Assembly: GCA_022796855.1 (NCBI GenBank)
Contig: JAAWJM010000013.1
Span: forward strand, 1 to 51,246
Length of the DNA: 51,246 bases
Direction: 5' to 3'
DNA from: Clostridia bacterium
Lineage (GTDB): Bacteria; Bacillota; Clostridia; TANB77; CAG-508
The number at the start of each line of letters is the position of its first letter. The first letter of the stretch is position 1. A program made the translations under genes and the position numbers. This document shows, piece by piece, positions 25,347-34,768 of the stretch. The notes beneath the pieces are model-generated. The model saw only the letters and a list, made by a program, of their open reading frames with translations, was not told where the DNA came from and did not search any database.

Positions 25347-27305
25347 TTATAGCAATTTTTCTAATTCCTTTATTTTATCCCTTATTTCTGCTGCTTTTTC
25401 AAATTCCATGTTACTAGCATGACTTAGCATTTCATCGGTTAATTTATTAATAATATCTTTTATATCATCTTCTTTCTTAATTTCGTATTCAGAACTAATG
25501 TCTTCTACAATTGTCGCTTTTATGGTATCTCTTACCGATTTTTTAATAGTTTTTGGGGTGATACCATGAACCTTATTGTATTCACTTTGTATTTTTCTTC
25601 TACGATTGGTCTCAGTAATAGCCTTTTCCATGGATTCGGTTAATTCATCCGCATACATAATAACCTTTCCTTCGGTATTTCTTGCTGCACGTCCAATGGT
25701 TTGAATTAAAGAACGCTCTGAACGTAAAAACCCTTCCTTATCCGCATCTAAAATAGCCACTAGCGAAACTTCTGGAATATCTAATCCTTCTCTTAATAAG
25801 TTAATTCCCACTAATACATCAAATTCACCAATACGTAAATCTCGTATAATTTCCATTCTTTCTAATGCTTGTATATCAGAATGCATATATTTTACTTTCA
25901 TGTCTAAACTTGCTAAGTAACTAGTTAAATCTTCTGCCATTTTTTTGGTTAATGTGGTAACCAAAATTCTCTCTTTTTTTTCTACTCTTTCACGGATTTG
26001 TCCGGATTAAATCATCTACTTGGTTTTCTACTGGTCGTACTTCAATTTCTGGGTCAAGTAATCCTGTTGGACGTATAATTTGTTCTACGATGTTATCTCC
26101 AGAATGTTCTTTTTCGTAATCTGCTGGTGTAGCACTAACAAAAATCACTTGATGAATTTTATTTTCAAATTCATCAAATTGTAGCGGTCTGTTATCTAGT
26201 GCAGAAGGAAGCCTAAAACCATACTGTACAAGAGATTCTTTTCTTGCTCTATCTCCATTATACATTCCTCTTACTTGAGGAATGGTTGCATGAGATTCAT
26301 CTACTAATAGTAAAAAGTCTTTTGGCAAATAATCTAATAATGTAAAAGGTGCACTTCCTGGCTCTCTTCCACTAATATGCCTTGAGTAATTTTCAATTCC
26401 TTGGCAAAACCCAGTTTCTTTCATCATTTCCATATCGAAATTGGTTCTTTCTTCAATCCTTTGTGCTTCAATTAACTTATTATTTTCTTTAAAATATTTA
26501 ATTCTCTCTTCTAACTCCTCTTCAATTGTATGAATTGCTCGTTCCATTTTATCGCTTGATGTAACATAGTGGGAATTAGGGAAAATCATAATATGATTTC
26601 TCGTTCCAATCACTTTCCCCGTTAATGGATTAATTTCCGATATTTTCTCAATCTCATCTCCCCACAATTCTACACGAATTGCCTTTTCATTTTCATCAGA
26701 TGGATAAATCTCTATAATATCCCCTTTGGCACGAAAAGTTCCCCTTTTAAAATCCATTTCATTTCTTGTATATTGCATGGTAATTAGTTTTCTTAAAATC
26801 TCGTCTCTTGTTTTCTTCATACCTGGGCGAAGGGAAATAATCATGTTTTCATAATCGATTGGATCTCCTAATCCATAAATACAAGAAACCGAAGACACAA
26901 TAATAACATCCTTTCTTTCAAACAACGCAGCTGTTGCCGAATGACGAAGTTTATCAATTTCGTCATTAATGGAAGAATCTTTTTCAATATAAGTATCAGA
27001 AGATGCAATATACGCTTCTGGTTGGTAGTAATCATAATAACTAACAAAATATTCAACACTGTTCTCTGGAAAGAACTCTTTGAATTCACTATAAAGTTGA
27101 CCGTGCTAATGTCTTATTATGTGCTAAAACCAGTGTGGGTTTTTGCACTTTTTGTATAATATTTGCCATTGTAAAAGTTTTTCCGAGAACCTGTAACTCC
27201 TAGAAGCGTCTGAAATTTCTTGCCCTCCATTATTCCTTTACTAAGATATTCGATTGCCTTTGGTTGGTCGCCTGTTGGCTTGTAATCTGATACTAAATTA
27301 AACAT
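25347..27305 (-). CDS. uvrB: Excinuclease ABC subunit B, with three +1 CGG sites
   Basis: About 651 residues when read through three +1 shifts, close to the family length. ATG 27305 follows GGAG. Site 1, TCT CGGA (27182-27185), restores the Walker A Gly in [13 protein letters not shown]. Site 2, GCA CGGT (27100-27103), restores [12 protein letters not shown]. Site 3, ATC CGGA (26001-26004), restores [12 protein letters not shown]. Between and after them are the beta-hairpin region [24 protein letters not shown]-like [10 protein letters not shown], helicase motifs [20 protein letters not shown] and TIGRAARN, and the C-terminal UVR motif ([12 protein letters not shown]). Losing any one site would destroy the repair ATPase. 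An accessory island lies immediately upstream. Confidence 0.92.
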
Positions 27306-27316
27306 ATCCAAATCTC

Positions 27317-27787
27317 CTATAATACTTTTTTAAATGAATCGTCATTTTCTCCTACATGCATATCTATCTCCATTTTATCTATTTGTTCATAACCATTATT
27401 AAAATAGAATCTATGTGCTTTTTCTAGTACATTTCCACAGGTTAAATATAGTATCTTTATATCAGTTTCTCTACAATATTTTTCTAGTATTTGATATAAA
27501 TTTGTACCGATTTTTCTATTTTGGTATTCTTCTTGAACATAAAATCTTTTTACAATACCTATATTTTCTCTTTTCTCTAATCCGATTGTTCCGACAATTT
27601 TATTAAAATTTGTATCAATGGCTACCCAAAAATTACCACCATTTTTAATATAGTGTTCTTCAATGTTTGCAACATCTTGCCTTATTTTATAAGGTCTGTT
27701 TATAAATTTATGCATACTCTCATTTATAAAATTGTTTATTTCTTCTAAATATAGATTATTGTATTCTAAATATTTTATTGTTCCCAT
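27317..27787 (-). CDS. GNAT family N-acetyltransferase
   Basis: 156 residues with the GNAT pattern: [20 protein letters not shown], the acetyl-CoA loop [20 protein letters not shown] (Q/RxxGxG/A type), and [19 protein letters not shown] precedes the ATG. Substrate unknown. It is the first accessory gene upstream of uvrB, 11 bases from the uvrB frame, and could be co-transcribed with it. Confidence 0.85.
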   Translation of the reverse strand: MGTIKYLEYNNLYLEEINNFINESMHKFINRPYKIRQDVANIEEHYIKNGGNFWVAIDTNFNKIVGTIGLEKRENIGIVKRFYVQEEYQNRKIGTNLYQILEKYCRETDIKILYLTCGNVLEKAHRFYFNNGYEQIDKMEIDMHVGENDDSFKKVL

Positions 27788-27816
27788 TACATTTTCTCCT
27801 ATCTTTTTATTTATAT

Positions 27817-27865
27817 CAATATTGAATTTACACCGACGTTTAGCCCGACATTTACACCGACATTT
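27817..27865 (-). repeat. Degenerate VGVN-type tandem repeat, probable gene remnant
   Basis: Three copies of a 12-base unit (GTCGGTGTAAAT type) are visible. In one minus-strand frame they read NVGVNVGLNVGVNSIL, a tail seen at the C-terminus of some AlbA/Fic-associated regulators. No complete gene surrounds them, so this is probably a scar of a lost gene. The flanking TTGAATTTA and TAAATTCAA are inverted repeats. Confidence 0.4.
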
Positions 27866-27889
27866 TTCTTTCTAAATTCAATTTCTATA

Positions 27890-28960
27890 TTATTCTTTTT
27901 CATTTTCTTTTGCCAATTCAATCAGTTCTTTCTCATCTTTTATAATCTTAATTAGTTCTTCTTTTGTCGGTAAGTAAGTTAGATATTTTGAAGCATAAAC
28001 GTTTTTCACATCATCTCCTAGTGTCATTTCTACAACAGCATCATCTTTATCAGCACATAATAATATTCCTATTGGTTCATTTTCTCCATCTATCATTTGA
28101 GTCTTTTTATAATAATTTACATACATTTGCATTTGTCCAATATCTTGATGTGTTAGTTTTCCAATTTTTAAATCTATAATTACAAAGCATTTTGCAAGAC
28201 GATTATAAAATATTAAGTCTGGATAATAATATTCAGAACCGATTTTAATTCTTTGTTGACTAGCTACAAATGAAAATCCTCTTCCTAGTTCTAATAGAAA
28301 TTCTGTCAAATGAGAAAGTAAGGCTTTTTCTAAATCTGTTTCTAAATAATTTTTATTTTCTTTTAATCCAGCAAATTCAAAAATATAAGGATTTTTTAAA
28401 AGTTCCTCTGGTTGCTTTTCAATTAACCCTTTTTTTGACTCTACCATAATCTTATTTTTATCTGGAGATATTAAATATCTATCATATAATTTTGTATTTA
28501 TTTGTCTGTTTAATTCCCTATAGCCCCAATTGGATTTAATTGACTCAATTTCGTAAAACTCTCTTTCTTCTTTTCTATCTATTCTTATTAGCTCTTGAAA
28601 ATGTGACCAACTCAATTCGGTCGGCACTGCCGACCAAATTGGATAAATTTCATAAAATTTTCGCATTCTCCTAATGCTAACTGGTGAAAAGCCACCTCCA
28701 AATTCATTAGTTAATTTACTAGACAGTGCTTCTATTATTTTCTTTCCATAACTTGCTTTATTGCTGTTTTCAAATAATTCATAAGTTATTTTTCCGACAT
28801 ACCAATAAACTTCTACCATAGTCGTATCAATATGTTTTAACATTTTACCTCGTGCTGCAATAATTTTATTTCTAATATCATCATATATTTTCTCAATATC
28901 TATTAAATCATTGTTTACTTCACTCATATGCATTAGCCCAGATAGCTCTTTATCACTCAT
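27890..28960 (-). CDS. YhcG/DUF1016 family PDDEXK nuclease-like protein
   Basis: 356 residues. The N-terminal half matches the DUF1016 N-domain (IIAARGKMLKHIDTTMVEVYW, then GGGFSPVSIRRMRKFYE and LSWSHFQELIRI). The C-terminal half is a PDDEXK nuclease fold with YYPDLIFYNRLAKCFVIIDL and KIGKLTHQDIGQMQMYVNYY. Members are frequent in defence islands and near restriction systems, but a precise activity is not established. It lies in the accessory island between the two uvrB copies. Confidence 0.85.
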   Translation of the reverse strand: MSDKELSGLMHMSEVNNDLIDIEKIYDDIRNKIIAARGKMLKHIDTTMVEVYWYVGKITYELFENSNKASYGKKIIEALSSKLTNEFGGGFSPVSIRRMRKFYEIYPIWSAVPTELSWSHFQELIRIDRKEEREFYEIESIKSNWGYRELNRQINTKLYDRYLISPDKNKIMVESKKGLIEKQPEELLKNPYIFEFAGLKENKNYLETDLEKALLSHLTEFLLELGRGFSFVASQQRIKIGSEYYYPDLIFYNRLAKCFVIIDLKIGKLTHQDIGQMQMYVNYYKKTQMIDGENEPIGILLCADKDDAVVEMTLGDDVKNVYASKYLTYLPTKEELIKIIKDEKELIELAKENEKE

Positions 28961-29032
28961 ATATATTTCAACTCACTTTCTTTTAAGTTATATTATCATA
29001 TTTTGTATTGCATTAAAATAGTATTTTATACT

Positions 29033-29068
29033 TTACACGAATTTTACACGAATGCGGTCACAAACTTT
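29033..29068. repeat. 36-bp direct repeat, copy 1
   Basis: TTACACGAATTTTACACGAA followed by TGCGGTCACAAACTTT. An almost identical copy lies at 31197-31232. Each copy sits just upstream of an accessory gene (YhcG-like here, RhuM-Fic there) and contains a short internal repeat of TTACACGAAT. Confidence 0.75.
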
Positions 29069-29106
29069 ATATTTTTAAAAATAATTACCATTATATAATT
29101 TTAGTA

Positions 29107-30179
29107 TTAATATATTTCTATTTCCCCTCTTAATGATGTTATCATTGTTTGTTGTATTTCTTTATAAGAATAACCATTACCTATTAGCCAAGCTAGTTTT
29201 GTAACCATACTTTCCATACTCATATCCCAAGCAGGTATTGCTCCATATTTTAATGCTAATTGTCCGTGGCTCATTTATTTCCATGCTTGCTACTCCATCT
29301 GGTGCTTGTGTTGTTATAACAATTGGTATCTGCTTTGTCTGTAAATATTCAAATGCTTCTCTTAAATTTTCGTAGTTATCTTCTTCTGCAATATTAGGAT
29401 CTCCCGCTCCAGTTGCTCTTAGTATAAAACCTTTCACACCATTTTCGACCAATATTTTAAAATAACTTGCTTTTAATCCGTGGAAATTCTGTTAAAGATA
29501 CAATATTAGTATCAAATTTATCTTTTATTATAAGTCCACTTTTCAATTTTGATTTACTACCTAAAAAGCTTAAATGTTTTTTTAATTCCTCTTCATTATA
29601 AATTATGCTATTACCTATTTTAGCAATATCTAATACTCTACCAAAGGTTTTAAATGCATCATAATCAAATTCTGTTTTCTTTTTTACTCTAGTTCCTGTT
29701 ATAACTTTACTTCCAAATACACAGCATACACCTGCTAATTTACAATTATCATCTGCTATAATTCTTAGTGCATTCTCTAAATTCATTATTGCATCTGTTC
29801 CTATCATTCCATAAGATACTTGTGAGCCAGTAAATATAATAGGTTTTCCCAAATTCTCTATAGCAAAAGAAATAGCTGAACAAGTATATCCCATAGTATT
29901 GGTACCATGAGTAACTATAAACGCTGTATAATTGTCATATTCCTCTACTATGGTATCTATAATTTTTTTCCAATCTTTAGGAACTATATTAGAACTATCT
30001 TTATTTAAAATTGTCCTTGAATCTATCACATCAATATTTAATTCTTCTTTGAAATTGTTCAAAATATTTGAAAATGTATCACCTTTAAAGGATTTTGCAT
30101 TACTTATTGCAATACCTTTTTGAGTATGTATTTGTGAAATTGTACCTCCTGTAGATATTATTAATATTTTTTTATCCAT
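29107..30179 (-). CDS. ansA: Type I L-asparaginase, with two +1 CGGA sites
   Basis: About 356 residues when read through two +1 shifts. N-terminal ILIISTGGTISQ carries the catalytic Thr; the second active-site segment is FIVTHGTNTMGY with Thr-Asp type residues, then IIFTGSQVSYGMIGTDA. The first CGG (CCA CGGA, 29477-29480) restores EFPGLKASYFKILVENGVKG. The second (CCA CGGA, 29263-29266) restores NEPGQLALKYGAIPAWDM, followed by ESMVTKLAWLIG, to a stop at 29107. It hydrolyses asparagine to aspartate and ammonia. Two CGGA sites in an island gene suggest it has long resided in this lineage. Confidence 0.88.
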
Positions 30180-30217
30180 AAATGCCTCCTATTTATTTCA
30201 AATTATTTTCTAATAAC

Positions 30218-31177
30218 CTAATCATCGTTTAAGAAATTCATTACTAAATCTATAATTATTTCTTTTTCTTTTGGATTAGATTCTGCAATTAGCAATGTTA
30301 ATGCTGCTAATGTGTTATTATCAATTGTTTGTTTACCATTTTTATATAAAATACCATAAAAGTTCAAAAAGTAAATAAACAAAGTTGCTGCGATTCTTTT
30401 GTTTCCATCTGCAAAAACATGGTTTTTAACTATTAAATATAAGAAATTTGCTCCTTTTTCTTCTATACTTTTGTATATATCTTGTCCACCAAAACTTTGA
30501 TAAATATTTCCTATAATCGACTCTAGTCCTTTATCTCTTTCAACAGCAAATAGTGTACTTCTTTCATTAAATCTAAGTTTATTTATTATTTCTATACATT
30601 GTTTATATTCAATTTTTCTTTCATCTGTATTTCCTTCTATTTTCTTTAATGTCCTATGGTCGTAATTATCCAATAAATCTAATGCTTTTGAATAATTTCC
30701 AATTACTTTTAAAATTTCCTTGGCGTCATTTCCTTCTAATCTTTCATCTATTCTATTTGCAATATCAATTAATTGTATTGTTTTTTCTAGGTATTCTAAT
30801 CTTTTTTGATTTACCGCATATCCTTTTAACATATAATCTTTTAAAATTTTATTTGCCCATTGTCTAAAAATAATACCTTTATTTGATTTTACTCTATATC
30901 CAACACTTAATATCATATCTAAATTATAGTATTCAATATCTCTTTTAACACTTCTATTTCCCTCTTTTTGAACTGTCGCAAAATTTGCGACAGTTGGAAT
31001 ATCTTTCAACTCTTCCTTTAAAGCATTATTTATATGTTTTCCTATAGTTTTTATATCTCTTCCAAATAAGTTTGATAACTGTTGTCTGTTTAGCCATACC
31101 GTTTCATCTTTTAAATTTACTTCTAGTTTTACTCCTTGATTTTCAAATAAAATAATTTCATTTTTCTTTTCGTCCAT
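30218..31177 (-). CDS. RhuM-Fic fusion protein
   Basis: 319 residues. The N-terminal ~170 residues are a RhuM-type DNA-binding module (EVNLKDETVWLNRQQLSNLF, then NLDMILSVGYRVKSNKGIIF). The C-terminal half is a Fic/Doc domain with the active-site motif HVFADGNKRIAATLFI. Fic domains modify proteins by AMP transfer or related reactions. Such fusions are common in accessory islands and are often toxin-like. AAAGGAGG precedes the ATG. No obvious antitoxin gene is adjacent. Confidence 0.88.
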   Translation of the reverse strand: MDEKKNEIILFENQGVKLEVNLKDETVWLNRQQLSNLFGRDIKTIGKHINNALKEELKDIPTVANFATVQKEGNRSVKRDIEYYNLDMILSVGYRVKSNKGIIFRQWANKILKDYMLKGYAVNQKRLEYLEKTIQLIDIANRIDERLEGNDAKEILKVIGNYSKALDLLDNYDHRTLKKIEGNTDERKIEYKQCIEIINKLRFNERSTLFAVERDKGLESIIGNIYQSFGGQDIYKSIEEKGANFLYLIVKNHVFADGNKRIAATLFIYFLNFYGILYKNGKQTIDNNTLAALTLLIAESNPKEKEIIIDLVMNFLNDD

Positions 31178-31196
31178 AAGTACCTCCTTTTTTCCA

Positions 31197-31232
31197 TTAC
31201 ACGAATTTTACACGAATTCGGTCACAAACTTT
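31197..31232. repeat. 36-bp direct repeat, copy 2
   Basis: Differs from the copy at 29033-29068 by one base (T for G before CGGTCACAAAC). It is immediately upstream of the RhuM-Fic ribosome binding site region. Confidence 0.75.
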
Positions 31233-31241
31233 TTTTGTTTG

Positions 31242-31305
31242 TTTAGTTTTATTTAGTTTTTTTATGCTTATTTAGTCATTTTTCATTAAACTAAATAAAA
31301 CTAAA
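31242..31305. repeat. Perfect 18-bp inverted repeat at the island edge
   Basis: TTTAGTTTTATTTAGTTT (31242-31259) is the exact reverse complement of AAACTAAATAAAACTAAA (31288-31305), with a 28-base loop and further CTAAA units beyond. It lies between the RhuM-Fic gene and the truncated uvrB fragment and could mark an element end or recombinase site. Confidence 0.7.
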
Positions 31306-31343
31306 ATGGACTAAAAGTGGCTAAATAAAGCCATTCTTGTTAC

Positions 31344-31618
31344 TAATCATAATAACTAACAAAATACTCCACAGAATTCTCAGGAAAGAATTCTTTAAAT
31401 TCACTATAAAGTTGTCCTGCTAATGTCTTATTATGTGCTAAAACCAGTGTTGGTTTTTGCACTTTTTCAATAATATTTGCCATTGTGAAAGTTTTTTCTG
31501 AACCTGTAACTCCTAGAAGCGTCTGGAATTTCTTTCCATCCATTATTCCTTTACTTAAGATTTCTATTGCTTTTGGTTGGTCGCCTGTTGGCTTATAATC
31601 TGATACTAACTTGAACAT
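31344..31618 (-). pseudogene. Truncated second copy of the uvrB 5' end
   Basis: About 91 codons clearly homologous to the first 91 codons of uvrB at 27305, with near-identical DNA over long stretches. It has its own start and GGAGG, and the match stops at the shared string TTATTATGATTA. Here the Walker A segment reads GVTGSEKT (GAA in place of the glycine), so it could not bind ATP normally. LAGQLY is encoded with plain GGA: neither CGG of the intact gene is present. It is probably the displaced original end, or a duplication left when the island inserted. Confidence 0.88.
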
Positions 31619-31758
31619 TTTTCCTCCTTTTTCTAAGCCTGTTAAAGCTATTTTTTATAAAATTAAAATCTATCTCCATTTAAAATATTTTCCTTATTAT
31701 ATTATAGCAAATATCTGTTTCGTTTGGAATGGTTTTCTAAAACTTTTTTTCTTTTTAT

Positions 31759-31802
31759 AGCAAAAATAAGAGGAAACATTTCTCGTTTCCTCTTATTTTG
31801 CT
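31759..31802 (-). terminator. Terminator of the dlt-like operon
   Basis: AGCAAAAATAAGAGGAAAC pairs with GTTTCCTCTTATTTTGCT (one bulge) and overlaps the dltD-like stop codon; ATTTTTG follows on the minus strand. Confidence 0.8.
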
Positions 31803-32863
31803 ATGCCTTTATCTTCTTTATACCTTCTTAACATATCATTCCATTCCCTGTAATTCTCATCGTTCCTATGGTCTTCTATGGTAAAGTTTTGTTTGATATA
31901 ATTACTTAAATATTCACCTATTTTCTCTGCTCCTTTTATATTTAAATGGTCTCCTTCGTCTTGTGTATCAGTTTCCCAATTTATTTCGATATTTTCGTCA
32001 TAATTTAAATCGATAAATTTGATATTATTACCACTAGCAAATTCAGCTATTGCTTGACTCTTTTCTGGTGTCCAGTCTCGTGGTTCTGGAATTTTGATTA
32101 AGACTAATTCACAATGATTGTTTTTACATAACTCTACCATTTGATTCATTTTTTCTTCTGATTCTTTTGAAATTTCTGTGGTATTTTCTACTTTCGTTTT
32201 TGCTATTAATTCTAAATATTTTTGTTTTGCTTTTTTATCGAATTTTCCTCTATATCCTTTTGTTACTTTATTTACAAAAAAGCCACCAAATGTATAATTC
32301 TCTTTTACTACTAATTTTCTAAGATCGGTTTCTTTTAGTTTTGTTATTCTTGAATGGTAGCGTAAAATCGGAAAAATACAGGATAATTTTTCAAAATTAG
32401 ATAAGCCAAAATCAGAATCCATAATCATTTCTAATTTATTTTTTCCAAACTTCATCGAATCAATCGCCCTTCTTATTGTCAATTCGTCATTTTGCTTTTT
32501 GGTAGCAAAGGCTTCTCCTACTTCTAAAAAAAATGCTTTCGGTTTTTGGTACTTTAATGCTTCTTTCATCCAATAATACGACGCCCATAATTTTTGGCTT
32601 GGTGTTGATAAAGGATAACCAGTTACCCCAATTCTATCATATATCTCTAAGGGCGAAACTCCCGTATAAATGCAGGAATTTCCTATGTATATCATATCTA
32701 TCGTATTTTCCTTTTTCTTATAAAACTCAATAACTGCATAAGATTGAAACCATTCCTCATATGTTCCATTTGGATTTAGTAACACTCCTATACTACAAAA
32801 AAGCACTATAAAAATGACAATAAATGCAATTGCTTTTATACTATTTTTTACTTTCTTACTCAT
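31793..32863 (-). CDS. DltD-like SGNH-type protein
   Basis: 356 residues. An N-terminal transmembrane helix (AIAFIVIFIVLFCSIGVLL) is followed by an extracytoplasmic SGNH-like domain with block I MIYIGNSCIYTGVSP, including the Ser, and a C-terminal DEGDHLNIKGAEKIG carrying the Asp-x-x-His pair. It is the last gene of a cluster with DltA-, DltC- and DltB-like proteins, so it probably takes part in moving D-alanine (or another acyl group) onto teichoic acids. Sequence resemblance to classical DltD is only general. Confidence 0.75.
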   Translation of the reverse strand: MSKKVKNSIKAIAFIVIFIVLFCSIGVLLNPNGTYEEWFQSYAVIEFYKKKENTIDMIYIGNSCIYTGVSPLEIYDRIGVTGYPLSTPSQKLWASYYWMKEALKYQKPKAFFLEVGEAFATKKQNDELTIRRAIDSMKFGKNKLEMIMDSDFGLSNFEKLSCIFPILRYHSRITKLKETDLRKLVVKENYTFGGFFVNKVTKGYRGKFDKKAKQKYLELIAKTKVENTTEISKESEEKMNQMVELCKNNHCELVLIKIPEPRDWTPEKSQAIAEFASGNNIKFIDLNYDENIEINWETDTQDEGDHLNIKGAEKIGEYLSNYIKQNFTIEDHRNDENYREWNDMLRRYKEDKGIAK

Positions 32864-32880
32864 AACCCCATTTCCTTACC

Positions 32881-34476
32881 TTAGAATTGTCCATAAATAA
32901 AACTTTGTACATTATACCCTTGTCCATAAATGCCAAATAAAATAATCGCAAATATCATAGCATACAGTACAAGCCACCTAAATATTAAATTTTGTTCTTT
33001 TAGCCAGTTTCTTACACTCTTTCCTTTTTCTTGGTATATACTAACGCCTAGTAAAACCATGATGGAAATTGTTAAAATGATAATATCTTCTTTTCTCATA
33101 CCACCTAATAAAAATGCTTGTCCATTAAATAGTCTTTCTAAATTATGTGGATGTAAAACCGATTTTAACATCGTAAATGCTGTTTGCAAATTTGGAGCTC
33201 GAAAAATTGTCATACCAATACATACAAGTCCACCAGTTCTTATCATTTGCCAAAAGCGATAACTCCAAGCTTTGGTATTAATCTTAAATACCGAAATCAC
33301 TTTATTTCCAAGTGGTTCTAGTAATTTTCCAAGCATCATAAGCACATAATAATACAAGCCATACACTAAATATTTAAGCCCAGAACCATGCCAAATTCCA
33401 TTACTTACCCATACACATAGTAAAGAAAAGGCAACTGGTATTATTTTGGATAAGTACGAGGTTTTAAAAATCTTTCTTGCACCTTCTGTTATTTTAATAG
33501 AGGCTTTCGATAGGGAAACTGGATAAAACACATAGTCTTTTAACCAAGTACCAAGTGTCATATTCCATCTTCTCCAAAATTCATCAATAGACTTTGAAAA
33601 GAAAGGTCTTTCAAAGTTTTTACTTAAATGAATTCCAAAAATTTCTGCCACTCCTCGTATTATGTCAATTCCACCAGAAAACTCAGCATAAATTTGTATC
33701 GTATAAGCAATCATTCCCAATATAATAATGGGACCTGAATATGCTGTGTAATTGGTAAATACTTCATTTGCATACATAGCTATTCTATCTGCAATTACCA
33801 TTTTCTTAAAATAGCCCCATAACATAAGTTGTGCTCCACTGGTTAAGTTTTCATAGGTAATATCGTGTGGTTTATATAAGTTATTTGCTAACATATCATA
33901 TCTTCCAATTGGTCCTTGTACGACCTGTGGAAAGAATACCAAAAACAAGGCGACTCTTCCTAAATTTTTGTCAGCCTCTACTTTTCCCCTATAAACATCT
34001 ACGATGTAACTAATGGCTTGTAATGTATAATAGGAAATCCCAATTGGTAGGATAAATTTGGCAATTGGCATTTCCACATTCATATGTAAGATTGAAAAAA
34101 GAGAATTGATATTTTCTCTAATAAAGCCAGAATATTTTAGTACCACCAAAATTCCTAAATTAAATAAAATGCCCATGGTTAATATCGATTTTTGTTTTGT
34201 TTTTGCTTGCTTTTTTCTGGTTTTCTTTTGTTCTTTGTTTTCGATTTCTTTTAATTCTATTGTTACACGTTCGTTTATTTGTTTTATCTTTAAGGCTATC
34301 CAGTACACGGATACGGTTGTTGTTAAAATTGCAATTGTCATGTACGTGCTATTTAAAAAATAGAACAAATAACTTGCTATTAGTAACACTACCCATTTTA
34401 TTTTGGGTGGTATGATTTTATAGATAATGACGGTTATTGCAACAAATAGTAGAAATTCTAATGAATTAATTACCAT
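32881..34476 (-). CDS. dltB: MBOAT acyltransferase, DltB-like
   Basis: 531 residues with about 10 or more hydrophobic segments and the MBOAT signature: FFPQVVQGPIGRYDML, FWRRWNMTLGTWLKDYVFYP and SNGIWHGSGLKYLVYG with the catalytic His. It transfers acyl groups across the membrane. Next to DltA-, DltC- and DltD-like genes it is most likely DltB of teichoic acid alanylation. A Lys-rich cytoplasmic loop (EIENKEQKKTRKKQAKTKQK) lies near residue 85. Confidence 0.87.
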   Translation of the reverse strand: MVINSLEFLLFVAITVIIYKIIPPKIKWVVLLIASYLFYFLNSTYMTIAILTTTVSVYWIALKIKQINERVTIELKEIENKEQKKTRKKQAKTKQKSILTMGILFNLGILVVLKYSGFIRENINSLFSILHMNVEMPIAKFILPIGISYYTLQAISYIVDVYRGKVEADKNLGRVALFLVFFPQVVQGPIGRYDMLANNLYKPHDITYENLTSGAQLMLWGYFKKMVIADRIAMYANEVFTNYTAYSGPIIILGMIAYTIQIYAEFSGGIDIIRGVAEIFGIHLSKNFERPFFSKSIDEFWRRWNMTLGTWLKDYVFYPVSLSKASIKITEGARKIFKTSYLSKIIPVAFSLLCVWVSNGIWHGSGLKYLVYGLYYYVLMMLGKLLEPLGNKVISVFKINTKAWSYRFWQMIRTGGLVCIGMTIFRAPNLQTAFTMLKSVLHPHNLERLFNGQAFLLGGMRKEDIIILTISIMVLLGVSIYQEKGKSVRNWLKEQNLIFRWLVLYAMIFAIILFGIYGQGYNVQSFIYGQF

Positions 34477-34498
34477 GATTTCTTCCCCTTTTTATTTT

Positions 34499-34726
34499 TT
34501 AATCTTCTTGTAATTTTTGGGTTAATTTGTAAATCGTTTCGGCTGATTTAAAATTTTCGGGAAGTAAATCTGCTGGTGTAATTTCAATATCAAATTCATC
34601 GTTTAATCTTGCTACTAAATTAACGATATCAAAAGAATCTAACACTTCGTCTTCAATTAGATTATCTTCGTTTTGAAAATCTACCCCTGGTTTTACAAAT
34701 TCTAAAATTTTCATTACTTCTTCCAT
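34499..34726 (-). CDS. dltC: Acyl/D-alanyl carrier protein, DltC-like
   Basis: 75 residues, acidic. The phosphopantetheine Ser is in EDEVLDSFDIVNLVARL. GGAGGAAGACA precedes the ATG. It carries the activated residue as a thioester between the DltA-like ligase and the membrane steps, and lies between the two groups of genes in the operon. Confidence 0.87.
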   Translation of the reverse strand: MEEVMKILEFVKPGVDFQNEDNLIEDEVLDSFDIVNLVARLNDEFDIEITPADLLPENFKSAETIYKLTQKLQED

Positions 34727-34768
34727 TGTCTTCCTCCTTACTCTATTTTATTTTTCATTGCTTGTTTA

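Noticed and set aside
26868..27089. Separate ORF inside uvrB
   Set aside because: Its sequence is low-complexity and overlaps the conserved UvrB frame between two CGGN sites; it is a shadow frame.
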